Shown here piece by piece: positions 6,051-11,912 of a DNA stretch of 11,912 nucleotides. Origin of the DNA: an uncultured Paracoccus sp. (GTDB lineage: Bacteria > Pseudomonadota > Alphaproteobacteria > Rhodobacterales > Rhodobacteraceae). Under the pieces are notes generated by a model. That model saw only the letters and a list, made by a program, of their open reading frames with translations. It did not search any database and was not told the origin of the DNA. The DNA lies in assembly GCA_934533075.1 (NCBI GenBank), contig CAKTBJ010000053.1:1-11912 (forward strand), read 5' to 3'. The number at the start of each line of letters is the position of its first letter. Position 1 is the stretch's first letter. A program made the position numbers and the translations under genes.

Positions 6051-8338
6051 TGCCGGACCTGCTGATCGAGCTGTTTTCCGAGGAAATCCCCGCGCGCATG
6101 CAGGCCCGTGCGGCGGGCGACCTGCGGCGGCTGATGACCGATGCGCTGGTCGAGGCGGGGCTGACCTATGCCGGGGCCGGGGCATTCTCGACGCCGCGCC
6201 GGCTGGCGCTGGCGGTCAGCGGGCTGACTTCGGCCTCGGCCCCGGTGCGCGAGGAGCGCAAGGGGCCGCGCGTCGATGCGCCGGAGGCGGCGCTGGAGGG
6301 GTTCCTGCGCTCGACCGGGCTTTCGCGTGAGCAGTTGGTGGCTCGCGACGACAAGAAGGGGCAGGTGTGGTTCGCGGTGATCGAGCGCCCCGGCCGCCCG
6401 GCGGAAGAGATCATCGCGGAGGCGCTGGAGCGGGTGATCCGCAATTTTCCGTGGCCCAAGGCGATGCGCTGGGGGGCGGGGTCGTTGCGTTGGGTGCGGC
6501 CTTTGCATTCCATCATCTGCCTGCTGAGCGACGAGCATGGCGCCCGCGTGGTGCCGTTCGAGATCGACGGGATTCGGGCCGGGGACGTGACGCGGGGCCA
6601 TCGCTTCATGGCGCCGGGGGCGTTTTCGGTCAGCGGCTATGACGATTATGTGGCGCGGCTGAAGCGCGCGCATGTGATTCTGGATGCCGCGGCGCGCGAG
6701 GCGGTGATCCGCCATCAGGCCGAGCAGCTGGCCTTTGCCCGCGGGCTGGAGGTGGTGCCGGATGACGGGCTGATGGCCGAGCTGGCCGGGCTAGTGGAAT
6801 GGCCGGTGCCGCTGATGGGGGTGATCGAGGAGCGGTTCCTGTCGCTGCCGGTGGAGGTCTTGCAGACCTCGATGCGCGAGCATCAGAAGTTCCTGTCGGC
6901 GCGCAATCCGAAGACCGGGCGGATCGAGGGGTTCGTGACGGTGGCGAATATCGACGCCCCGGATGGCGGCGCGGCGATTCTGGCCGGCAACCAGCGGGTG
7001 CTGGCGGCGCGGCTGTCGGATGCGGCGTTCTTCTGGGATCTGGATTTGCGCGAGGCGAAGGCCGGGATGGTGGACTGGGCCGAGGGGCTTCGGTCGGTGA
7101 CGTTCCAGAGCAAGCTGGGTTCGCAGGCGGATCGGGTTGAGCGCATCGCGGCCTTGGCGCAGGAGATCGCGCCGGTTGTGGGCGCGGATGCGGATCAGGC
7201 CGAGGAAGCGGCGAAGATCGCCAAGCTGGATTTGCGTTCGGCGATGGTTGGCGAGTTCCCCGAATTGCAGGGGGTGATGGGGCGGTATTACGCCTTGGAG
7301 GCCGGCAAGCCCGAGGCCGTGGCCGATGCGGCGCGCGATCACTGGCGGCCGAAGGGAGAGGGGGACTCGGTGCCGACCGAGCCGGTTTCGGTTGCGGTGG
7401 CCTTGGCCGACAAGCTGGATACGCTGACCGGGTTCTGGGCGATTGACGAGAAGCCTACCGGGTCGAAAGACCCCTATGCGCTGCGACGGGCGGCGTTGGG
7501 GGTTATTCGGTTGGTGCTGGGGAATGGGGCGCGAATTGGCCTCTCTACCGCGTTGGATAAGGCGTTTTTCGACCTTGTTACTTGGGCAAATGAAAGTGAT
7601 CGTCTTTGGTCGGAGGGCGTTACGAAAGGACGGCAAGATTATGTAGGGATGTATCCCACAGGGCTGCCCATAGAGGCATTCGCTGGGATAACTCATGACT
7701 ATGGGACCGAAATATGGTGGGGGCCAATTGCCACCGACGAGGATCGGGCGAGCGGCAACCCTCGTGATAAGAATCAGGAATTTACTCACCTCCATTCGTC
7801 GGCTACACTTGCCGCCGACCTCCTCGCGTTCTTCCACGACCGCCTGAAAGTCTATCTTCGCGATCAGGGTATCCGGCACGATATCATCGACGCCGTGCTG
7901 GCTCTGCCGGGCAATGACGATCTGGTGCTGGTGGTGCGGCGGGCGGAGGCTCTGGCGGCGTTCCTCAAGACCGAGGACGGGGCGAACCTCACGCAGGGGC
8001 TGAAACGCGCCGCCAATATTCTGGCGCAGGCCGAGGAAAAGGACGGCGTGGAATACAGCTTCGGCGCCGATCCGAAATTCGCCGAGACCGAGGCGGAGCG
8101 GGCGCTGTTCGCCGCGCTGGACAAGGCCGAGCCGGCGATCAAATCCGCCACCGGCGCCGAGGATTTCCCTGCCGCGATGGCCGCCATCGCCGATCTGCGC
8201 GCCCCCATCGACGCCTTTTTCGAGGCGGTGCAGGTCAACAGCGACAACCCGATCATCCGCCGCAACCGGCTGAACCTGCTGTCGCGCATCCGCGAGGCCG
8301 GGCGCGGCATCGCCGATTTCACCCGCATCGAGGGCTGA
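6050..8338 (+). CDS. glyS: Glycyl-tRNA synthetase, beta subunit, with an extra internal segment
   Basis: Beta subunit of the tetrameric glycyl-tRNA synthetase, which recognises tRNA-Gly. The N-terminus [18 protein letters not shown] is diagnostic. Other family blocks are [74 protein letters not shown]-type [55 protein letters not shown] and [17 protein letters not shown], then [17 protein letters not shown] toward the C-terminus. At 762 residues it is clearly longer than the 689 of the E. coli protein. Much of the excess lies in an atypical low-GC segment, about residues 498-587 (see separate entry). The start overlaps the upstream stop (TGATG), with GGAG at 6036-6039. Last gene of the operon; no terminator is obvious after it. 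Confidence 0.96.
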   Translation: MPDLLIELFSEEIPARMQARAAGDLRRLMTDALVEAGLTYAGAGAFSTPRRLALAVSGLTSASAPVREERKGPRVDAPEAALEGFLRSTGLSREQLVARDDKKGQVWFAVIERPGRPAEEIIAEALERVIRNFPWPKAMRWGAGSLRWVRPLHSIICLLSDEHGARVVPFEIDGIRAGDVTRGHRFMAPGAFSVSGYDDYVARLKRAHVILDAAAREAVIRHQAEQLAFARGLEVVPDDGLMAELAGLVEWPVPLMGVIEERFLSLPVEVLQTSMREHQKFLSARNPKTGRIEGFVTVANIDAPDGGAAILAGNQRVLAARLSDAAFFWDLDLREAKAGMVDWAEGLRSVTFQSKLGSQADRVERIAALAQEIAPVVGADADQAEEAAKIAKLDLRSAMVGEFPELQGVMGRYYALEAGKPEAVADAARDHWRPKGEGDSVPTEPVSVAVALADKLDTLTGFWAIDEKPTGSKDPYALRRAALGVIRLVLGNGARIGLSTALDKAFFDLVTWANESDRLWSEGVTKGRQDYVGMYPTGLPIEAFAGITHDYGTEIWWGPIATDEDRASGNPRDKNQEFTHLHSSATLAADLLAFFHDRLKVYLRDQGIRHDIIDAVLALPGNDDLVLVVRRAEALAAFLKTEDGANLTQGLKRAANILAQAEEKDGVEYSFGADPKFAETEAERALFAALDKAEPAIKSATGAEDFPAAMAAIADLRAPIDAFFEAVQVNSDNPIIRRNRLNLLSRIREAGRGIADFTRIEG
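7541..7810 (+). other. Codon-atypical, low-GC in-frame segment inside glyS
   Basis: Hand counts give 52% GC over 7561-7800 (125 of 240), against about 62-67% in sampled flanking 60-nt rows. Codons rare in the rest of the window cluster here (ATA, GTA, AGT, ACA, AAA, GTT). The encoded stretch, roughly residues 498-587, has no similarity to the usual GlyS pattern that I can see and contains aromatic and charged runs such as [17 protein letters not shown]. It separates [12 protein letters not shown] from [17 protein letters not shown], which in E. coli GlyS (from memory) are about 70 residues closer. The reading frame is intact throughout. Exact borders are uncertain. Confidence 0.7.
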
Positions 8339-8351
8339 TCCTGACGCCGAG

Positions 8352-8382
8352 TTGACCACCCGCGACGCCTTGTCCCCTATAC
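8352..8382 (+). promoter_or_regulatory. Candidate promoter of ccdA
   Basis: TTGACC (8352-8357) and CTATAC (8377-8382) are 19 nt apart, slightly long. CCCTAT (8375-8380) would give 17 nt. It lies in the short glyS-ccdA gap and would give a leader of about 25 nt containing the strong ribosome-binding site. Confidence 0.35.
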
Positions 8383-8412
8383 CAGTGGGGCAGGGCGGAC
8401 TAGGAGGGGGAC

Positions 8413-9153
8413 ATGCTGGGAATCGACCTCGCCACCGCCGGGTTCCTGTCGGCCGCCGCCATTGCCGCGCTGGCCGGGATTCTCTCGTTCCTGTCGCCCT
8501 GCGTGCTGCCCATCGTGCCGCCCTATCTGGCCTATATGACCGGGGTGAATGTCAGCGGGTTGCGGACCCGCCAGCGCAGCGCCGTGCTGCCGGCCTCGAT
8601 GTTCGTGCTGGGCCTGTCCACCGTGTTCCTGCTGATGGGCATGGCGGCCTCGGCCTTCGGGCGCATGTTCCTGCAATATCAGGAACGGCTGGCGCAGGCC
8701 TCGGGCCTGGTCATCATCGTCATGGGCCTGCATTTCCTGCGGGTGATCCGCATCCCCATCCTCGACCGCGAGGCGCGCATGGAGACGCGCGGCGAGGGGG
8801 GTGCCCTGGGCGCCTATGTGCTGGGGCTGGCCTTCGCTTTCGGGTGGACGCCCTGTATCGGGCCGCAGCTTGGCATGATCCTGTCGCTTGCGGCGCAAAG
8901 CGGCGGGGCGGAGCGGGGGGCGGCGCTGCTGGCGGTCTATGCCGCCGGGCTGGGCCTGCCCTTCCTGCTGTCGGCCATTTTCATCACCCGCGCCATCGGG
9001 CTGATGAACCGCATCAAGCCGCATCTGGCGCTGATCGAGCGCGTGATGGGCGGGCTGCTGGTGGTCGTGGGGATCGCGCTGGTCACGGGGGCGTTCTCGG
9101 CCTTCGCGTATTGGCTGCTGGAAGCCTTCCCGGCGCTGGCTCGGCTGGGCTAG
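8413..9153 (+). CDS. ccdA: CcdA-type thiol:disulfide transporter for cytochrome c biogenesis
   Basis: 246-residue inner-membrane protein of the DsbD membrane-domain/CcdA family, about six hydrophobic helices. It passes electrons from cytoplasmic thioredoxin across the membrane to periplasmic thiol reductases such as CcmG/HelX, keeping apocytochrome c cysteines reduced. Both redox-active cysteines are in their family contexts: LSFLSPCVLPIVPPYLAYM (Cys30) and FGWTPCIGPQLGMILSL (Cys148). The protein has no N- or C-terminal thioredoxin domains, so it is the short CcdA form and not full DsbD. ATG 8413 is fixed by a textbook AGGAGG (8402-8407) 5 nt upstream. It follows glyS by 74 nt, with its own candidate promoter. 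No partner cytochrome-assembly gene is in the window. Confidence 0.92.
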   Translation: MLGIDLATAGFLSAAAIAALAGILSFLSPCVLPIVPPYLAYMTGVNVSGLRTRQRSAVLPASMFVLGLSTVFLLMGMAASAFGRMFLQYQERLAQASGLVIIVMGLHFLRVIRIPILDREARMETRGEGGALGAYVLGLAFAFGWTPCIGPQLGMILSLAAQSGGAERGAALLAVYAAGLGLPFLLSAIFITRAIGLMNRIKPHLALIERVMGGLLVVVGIALVTGAFSAFAYWLLEAFPALARLG

Positions 9154-9178
9154 GCCGGGCAACTGGCTAAAAGTCAGG

Positions 9179-9207
9179 TTGACGCAGTTCGGATGCCGGT
9201 CTAGCGG
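9179..9207 (+). promoter_or_regulatory. Candidate promoter of the choice-of-anchor A gene
   Basis: TTGACG (9179-9184, five of six) and TAGCGG (9202-9207, weak) are 17 nt apart. A start near 9214 would leave about 25 nt before the ATG. A GAATC (GANTC) site lies at about the start point (9214-9218). Confidence 0.35.
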
Positions 9208-9237
9208 GAAGCGGAATCGACGTGTCACAAGGGCAAT

Positions 9238-10224
9238 ATGATGAAAACGACGCTTCGGGCTTTCGCTGTCGGCGGAACGGTCTTGCTTGGCGGTCTTGCC
9301 CCGGCACAGGCAGCGCCGCTGACGGCCCCGGAACTGTTGCAGCAGTTCAACCTGATCACCACGGGCGACGTGACCGGCTCCAGCGGGTTCCATGTCGATG
9401 GCCGGGCGCTGGTTGGCGGCAATTATGACGTGGGTGGCGGCAGCGTCATTTACATGAACGGCAAGGGCGCGGCTTCGGACCATGCCGCCTTCATCGTGGC
9501 CGGCTCGGTCGCCGGCCTGGTCCATGTGAACAATGGCGGCGATGCGGCCATCGGCGGCGGGGTGAACAGGCTGAACATGAACGGCGGCGGCAGCAAGGGC
9601 GCCTTCACCGCCGATTCGGCGCCTGCGGACTATGGCAAGATCCTGTCGGGCTATGCGGCCGCGCTGGCGGCAATGGCGGATACCGGCAGCGCCACCCGCA
9701 CCGGTTCGCCCTATGATCCGACGAACACCTATGCCATCGCGGCCACGCCGGGCGGGGTAGCGGTGATGTCGCTGACCGAAGCCGATTTCCGCAGGGACCG
9801 GGACTTCAACCTGAACCTAGCCAGCGGGATCGACAGCGTGGTGATCAACATCACCGCGACCGACAAGGACAAGATCTTCAACCTCGGCTCGACCTTCAAG
9901 GCGCAGCAGGGCAATGAGGTTTCCGGGAAGATCGTCTGGAATTTCATTGGCTTCGACGAGGTGATCTTCGACGCCCAGTTCCGGGGCGGGGCGATCCTGG
10001 CCGATGGCGCGACGATCAGGTCGAATGCCGGCAATGTCGCGGGCAGCGTCTTCGCCTCCGCCTATGACAGCCGCAGCGAGTTGCATTACATCAAGCCGAG
10101 CCTGCCCAGCGTCGCGCCGCCGGTCGAGCCGCCGGCCGCCGTGCCGCTGCCGGCGGGTGCGCCGCTGCTGCTGATGGGGCTGGGGGCGCTGGCGCTGCTG
10201 CGCCGCCGTCGCAAGGCCGCCTGA
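9238..10224 (+). CDS. Secreted choice-of-anchor A family protein with VPLPA-CTERM sorting signal
   Basis: 328-residue exported protein. A signal peptide covers residues 1-25 (ends LAPAQA). The mature N-terminus, with LLQQFNLITTGDVTGSSGF then HVDGRALVGGNY, has the pattern of the choice-of-anchor A domain, a surface-protein domain known to occur with several different C-terminal anchors. The middle is Gly/Asn/Asp-rich and probably beta-helical. After a proline-rich spacer (SLPSVAPPVEPPAAVPLPA) comes VPLPA at 302-306, a hydrophobic helix, and RRRRKAA at the end. This is the tripartite VPLPA-CTERM signal recognised by an exosortase, so the protein is probably sorted to the surface or released after cleavage. 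ATG 9238 and the adjacent ATG 9241 are both possible; AAGGG lies just upstream. Single-gene unit with its own terminator. Ligand or role unknown. Confidence 0.88.
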   Translation: MMKTTLRAFAVGGTVLLGGLAPAQAAPLTAPELLQQFNLITTGDVTGSSGFHVDGRALVGGNYDVGGGSVIYMNGKGAASDHAAFIVAGSVAGLVHVNNGGDAAIGGGVNRLNMNGGGSKGAFTADSAPADYGKILSGYAAALAAMADTGSATRTGSPYDPTNTYAIAATPGGVAVMSLTEADFRRDRDFNLNLASGIDSVVINITATDKDKIFNLGSTFKAQQGNEVSGKIVWNFIGFDEVIFDAQFRGGAILADGATIRSNAGNVAGSVFASAYDSRSELHYIKPSLPSVAPPVEPPAAVPLPAGAPLLLMGLGALALLRRRRKAA

Positions 10225-10234
10225 CACGGGCGGA

Positions 10235-10248
10235 CCATGCCGGCATGG
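10235..10248. other. 14-bp perfect palindrome after the anchor-A gene
   Basis: CCATGCCGGCATGG is self-complementary and lies between the stop codon and the terminator hairpin. It could add structure to the mRNA 3' end or bind a protein. No consensus is recognised. Confidence 0.3.
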
Positions 10249-10253
10249 GACGA

Positions 10254-10280
10254 GGGGCGGCCAGCGGGCCGCCCCTTTTT
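10254..10280 (+). terminator. Intrinsic terminator of the choice-of-anchor A gene
   Basis: GGGGCGGCC (10254-10262), loop AGCG, GGCCGCCCC (10267-10275), then TTTTT (10276-10280): a perfect 9-bp GC stem followed by a T-run, 30 nt after the stop codon. Confidence 0.9.
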
Positions 10281-10335
10281 GCACGGAAAACCGCCCGGAA
10301 TCAGGTGGTTTTTCGTGGGTGTTCTGTTACCATTA

Positions 10336-10364
10336 TTGTAGGATGTTGAAAATACGCCGATAAT
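10336..10364 (+). promoter_or_regulatory. Candidate upstream promoter (P1) of rplM-rpsI
   Basis: TTGTAG (10336-10341) and GATAAT (10359-10364, five of six) are 17 nt apart, in an AT-rich stretch. The -10 lies within an inverted repeat, CCGATA (10357-10362) ... TATCGG (10372-10377). A start near 10371 would give a leader of about 80 nt. Confidence 0.35.
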
Positions 10365-10377
10365 CCGTGCCTATCGG
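10357..10377. promoter_or_regulatory. Dyad overlapping the rplM P1 -10 element
   Basis: CCGATA (10357-10362) and TATCGG (10372-10377) form a 6-bp inverted repeat with 9 nt between. It covers the GATAAT -10 of P1 and ends just before the TTGACC of P2. Operator-like placement, no known regulator. Confidence 0.3.
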
Positions 10378-10379
10378 CC

Positions 10380-10408
10380 TTGACCTGCGCGGCGGCTTCG
10401 CAGATACA
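10380..10408 (+). promoter_or_regulatory. Candidate downstream promoter (P2) of rplM-rpsI
   Basis: TTGACC (10380-10385, five of six) and GATACA (10403-10408) are 17 nt apart. Transcription would start near 10415, about 35 nt before the rplM start. Confidence 0.4.
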
Positions 10409-10449
10409 GCGCCATCTCTTACCGATATGCGAACCCGAAGGGTCAACCG

Positions 10450-10914
10450 ATGAAAACCTATACCGCGAAACCGGCGGAGATCGAAAAGAAGTGGATCCTG
10501 ATCGACGCCGAGGGCGTCGTGCTGGGCCGCCTCGCCTCGATCGTCGCCATGCGCCTGCGCGGCAAGCACAAGCCGACCTTCACCCCCCACATGGACATGG
10601 GTGACAACGTCATCATCATCAACGCCGACAAGGTGCAGATGACCGGCGACAAGCGCGACGACAAGAAATATTACTGGCACACCGGCCATCCGGGCGGGAT
10701 CAAGTTTCGCACCGCGCGTCAGGTGCTGGACGGCGCCCATCCCGAGCGGGTCGTCTTCAAGGCGGTCGAGCGCATGATCTCGCGCAACAAGCTGGGCAAG
10801 CAGCAGATGACCAACCTGCGCGTCTATGCCGGCGCCGAGCACCCGCACGAGGCCCAGCAGCCCGAAGTGCTGGATGTCAAAGCGATGAACCCCAAGAATA
10901 CCCGGAGCGCCTGA
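10450..10914 (+). CDS. rplM: 50S ribosomal protein L13
   Basis: 154-residue large-subunit ribosomal protein, an early assembly protein that binds 23S rRNA. Family blocks are plain: [17 protein letters not shown], then [64 protein letters not shown] and [19 protein letters not shown]. The length is slightly above the 142 of E. coli because of a longer C-terminal tail. ATG 10450 has GAAGGG (10437-10442) 7 nt upstream. It is followed 2 nt later by rpsI, the usual rplM-rpsI pair. In E. coli L13 represses its own operon through the mRNA leader; whether that holds here is not visible. Confidence 0.98.
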   Translation: MKTYTAKPAEIEKKWILIDAEGVVLGRLASIVAMRLRGKHKPTFTPHMDMGDNVIIINADKVQMTGDKRDDKKYYWHTGHPGGIKFRTARQVLDGAHPERVVFKAVERMISRNKLGKQQMTNLRVYAGAEHPHEAQQPEVLDVKAMNPKNTRSA

Positions 10915-10916
10915 AC

Positions 10917-11432
10917 ATGGCCGAAGACATCAAATCCCTCGACCAGCTCAAGGCCGCCGTGTCGAACGCCGCCGCCGCGGCCCCCGCTGCCGCCGCCGTG
11001 AGCGCGGCCGCCCCGGCCCCCGCGCGCGAACCGCAGCGCGATTCGTTGGGCCGTTCCTATGCCACCGGCAAGCGCAAGGATGCCGTGGCTCGCGTCTGGG
11101 TGAAGCCCGGCTCGGGGAAGGTCACCGTGAACGGCAAGGACCTGAACGTGTATTTCGCGCGTCCGGTGTTGCAGATGATCCTGCGCCAGCCCTTCGAGAT
11201 CGCCGGCGTCACCGGCCAGTATGACGTGGTCGCGACCGTGACCGGCGGCGGCCTCTCGGGCCAGGCCGGCGCGATCAAGCACGGCATCAGCCAGGCGCTG
11301 CAACTGCATGAGCCGTCGCTGCGAGCCGCGCTGAAGGCCGCCGGCTTCCTGACCCGCGACTCGCGCGTGGTCGAGCGCAAGAAATACGGCCGCCGCAAGG
11401 CCCGCCGCAGCTTCCAGTTCTCGAAGCGTTGA
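10917..11432 (+). CDS. rpsI: 30S ribosomal protein S9 with an Ala-rich N-terminal extension
   Basis: 171-residue small-subunit protein whose C-terminal tail reaches the ribosomal P site. The S9 core starts near residue 44 ([20 protein letters not shown]) and ends RRSFQFSKR, with the conserved final SKR that contacts P-site tRNA. The first 43 or so residues, with the run [20 protein letters not shown], are an extra low-complexity extension absent from the 130-residue E. coli protein; similar extensions occur in other Rhodobacteraceae. ATG 10917 lies 2 nt after the rplM stop, with GGAG inside the end of rplM. A strong terminator follows. Confidence 0.98.
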   Translation: MAEDIKSLDQLKAAVSNAAAAAPAAAAVSAAAPAPAREPQRDSLGRSYATGKRKDAVARVWVKPGSGKVTVNGKDLNVYFARPVLQMILRQPFEIAGVTGQYDVVATVTGGGLSGQAGAIKHGISQALQLHEPSLRAALKAAGFLTRDSRVVERKKYGRRKARRSFQFSKR

Positions 11433-11455
11433 TCGGGCTTCGAATCGATGGATGG

Positions 11456-11482
11456 AAAAACGCGCCTTCGGGCGCGTTTTTT
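11456..11482 (+). terminator. Intrinsic terminator of rplM-rpsI
   Basis: AAAAACGCGCC (11456-11466), a UUCG-type tetraloop (11467-11470) and GGCGCGTTTTTT (11471-11482). The core CGCGCC/GGCGCG stem is extended by A-T pairs and the T-run follows directly. The A-run on the other side means it could also stop transcription coming from the right. Confidence 0.92.
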
Positions 11483-11515
11483 GTTTCCGGGCGTCGCTGG
11501 GACGAGGGTGGCGCC

Positions 11516-11724
11516 GATTCGAGCGGGCGGGGTGCGCGGGGCAGGGGGCGAGTCGGGGTTGGATGTGATTCTGATTCTCCACCGGCAGAATCATCGAGAA
11601 TCGCTGTCCGAGGAGGCCAAAAGGGCGGGAAAGCCCAGGCTGGACTGGCGGAAAGCGGCGTCCAGATGGTCGGTCTGTGCCTGCTCAGGCCATCGCCCGC
11701 CAGGTCAGGCTGGCGATCGGATTC
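11516..11724. promoter_or_regulatory. Cluster of GANTC (CcrM-type) methylation sites
   Basis: GANTC pentamers start at 11516, 11550, 11567, 11573, 11588, 11598 and 11720, with another at 11442 just after rpsI. Four fall within 36 nt (11567-11602) in a symmetrical order, GATTC twice then GAATC twice, giving nested 6-7 bp inverted repeats. GANTC is the target of CcrM, the cell-cycle adenine methylase of most Alphaproteobacteria. The sites are seen; any regulatory role is inferred. Confidence 0.5.
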
Positions 11725-11757
11725 GCGGAGTTCCAGCAAAGGGGCGTGAGAAGGTTC

Positions 11758-11792
11758 TCCAATAAATTTATGTATATCAATGTGTTATTGGA
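11758..11792. repeat. AT-rich inverted repeat
   Basis: TCCAATAA (11758-11765) and TTATTGGA (11785-11792) form a perfect 8-bp dyad around a 19-nt AT-rich centre (ATTTATGTATATCAATGTG). This is the most AT-rich spot in the window. It may be an operator or promoter for a gene to the right, or one end of a mobile or acquired segment. Confidence 0.5.
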
Positions 11793-11912
11793 AAAGTTCG
11801 CCGGACCTGCTTTTTTCGTCTTGCGGCTTCCCGGCGCTCCTTCTAAACACCGCTTCACCGAGACGGCGAGGGCCGGATCGGGGCGGGGAAGCCCGGTTGG
11901 GATGGTTCGGAC

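Larger units (their letters stand above)
11483..11912. other. Gene-free 3' region with GANTC cluster and AT-rich dyad
   Basis: No supported gene. Open frames on both strands lack plausible starts or conserved composition, and several begin inside the terminator. The stretch holds clustered GANTC sites (entry at 11516-11724) and an AT-rich inverted repeat (11758-11792), which could belong to the control region of a gene beyond the window. From about 11800 on I see nothing except a TTTTTT run at 11812-11817. Confidence 0.55.

Noticed and set aside
4569..6185. 538-codon minus-strand open frame over glyQ and the DUF6446 gene
   Set aside because: Antisense shadow of conserved genes. The product is rich in Arg/His/Gln, as expected from reversed GC-rich codons.
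7443..7646. Second-frame ORF across the start of the glyS low-GC segment, as a possible inserted gene
   Set aside because: It begins well before the atypical segment, inside conserved glyS sequence, and ends in the middle of the segment, so it does not fit an inserted gene.
7541..7810. Intein in GlyS
   Set aside because: The segment is far too short and lacks the Cys/Ser start and His-Asn end expected at splice junctions.
6791..8359. 522-codon minus-strand open frame over glyS
   Set aside because: Antisense to a strongly conserved gene; no recognisable protein.
11640..11760. Possible tRNA-like fold in the region before the AT-rich dyad
   Set aside because: No T-loop consensus, no CCA end and no consistent cloverleaf could be found by eye.
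11448..11765. 105-codon plus-strand frame downstream of rpsI
   Set aside because: Its start lies just before the rpsI terminator hairpin, the frame runs through the hairpin, and the product has no conserved features.

Overview
The window looks like a stretch of the main chromosome of a GC-rich alphaproteobacterium of the family Rhodobacteraceae, most likely Paracoccus or a close relative. The grounds are the high GC, codons that end mostly in G or C, a DUF6446-type gene between glyQ and glyS, an Ala-rich N-terminal extension on ribosomal protein S9, and a VPLPA-CTERM sorting signal. The assignment rests on recognising families, not on a search.

Layout: 1-853 has no convincing gene. It holds diverged repeat units spaced about 230 nt apart, with attached hairpins. 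854-2302 (+) is a TrkH-type potassium transporter. It converges on a two-gene minus-strand block: a small P-loop kinase-like protein (2311-2862) downstream of an exported protein with two SPOR-like repeats and a peptidoglycan-binding-like motif (2990-4480). A divergent promoter region (4481-4622) leads into the tightly packed glyQ - DUF6446 - glyS operon (4623-8338), which encodes both subunits of tetrameric glycyl-tRNA synthetase. Next come ccdA (8413-9153), which moves reducing power across the membrane for cytochrome c assembly, and a secreted choice-of-anchor A protein with a VPLPA-CTERM tail (9238-10224), closed by a clear intrinsic terminator. The last genes are rplM-rpsI (ribosomal proteins L13 and S9), also closed by a strong terminator. 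11483-11912 has no supported gene. It carries a dense cluster of GANTC (CcrM-type) sites and an AT-rich dyad.

Most of the window is housekeeping: translation (glyQ, glyS, rplM, rpsI), ion uptake, envelope and redox biogenesis. The most unusual signals are a low-GC, codon-atypical, in-frame extra segment of roughly 70-80 residues inside GlyS, the GANTC cluster downstream of rpsI, and the repeat units upstream of trkH. I see no CRISPR array, phage, complete insertion sequence, rRNA or tRNA gene, and no recognisable new multi-gene system.
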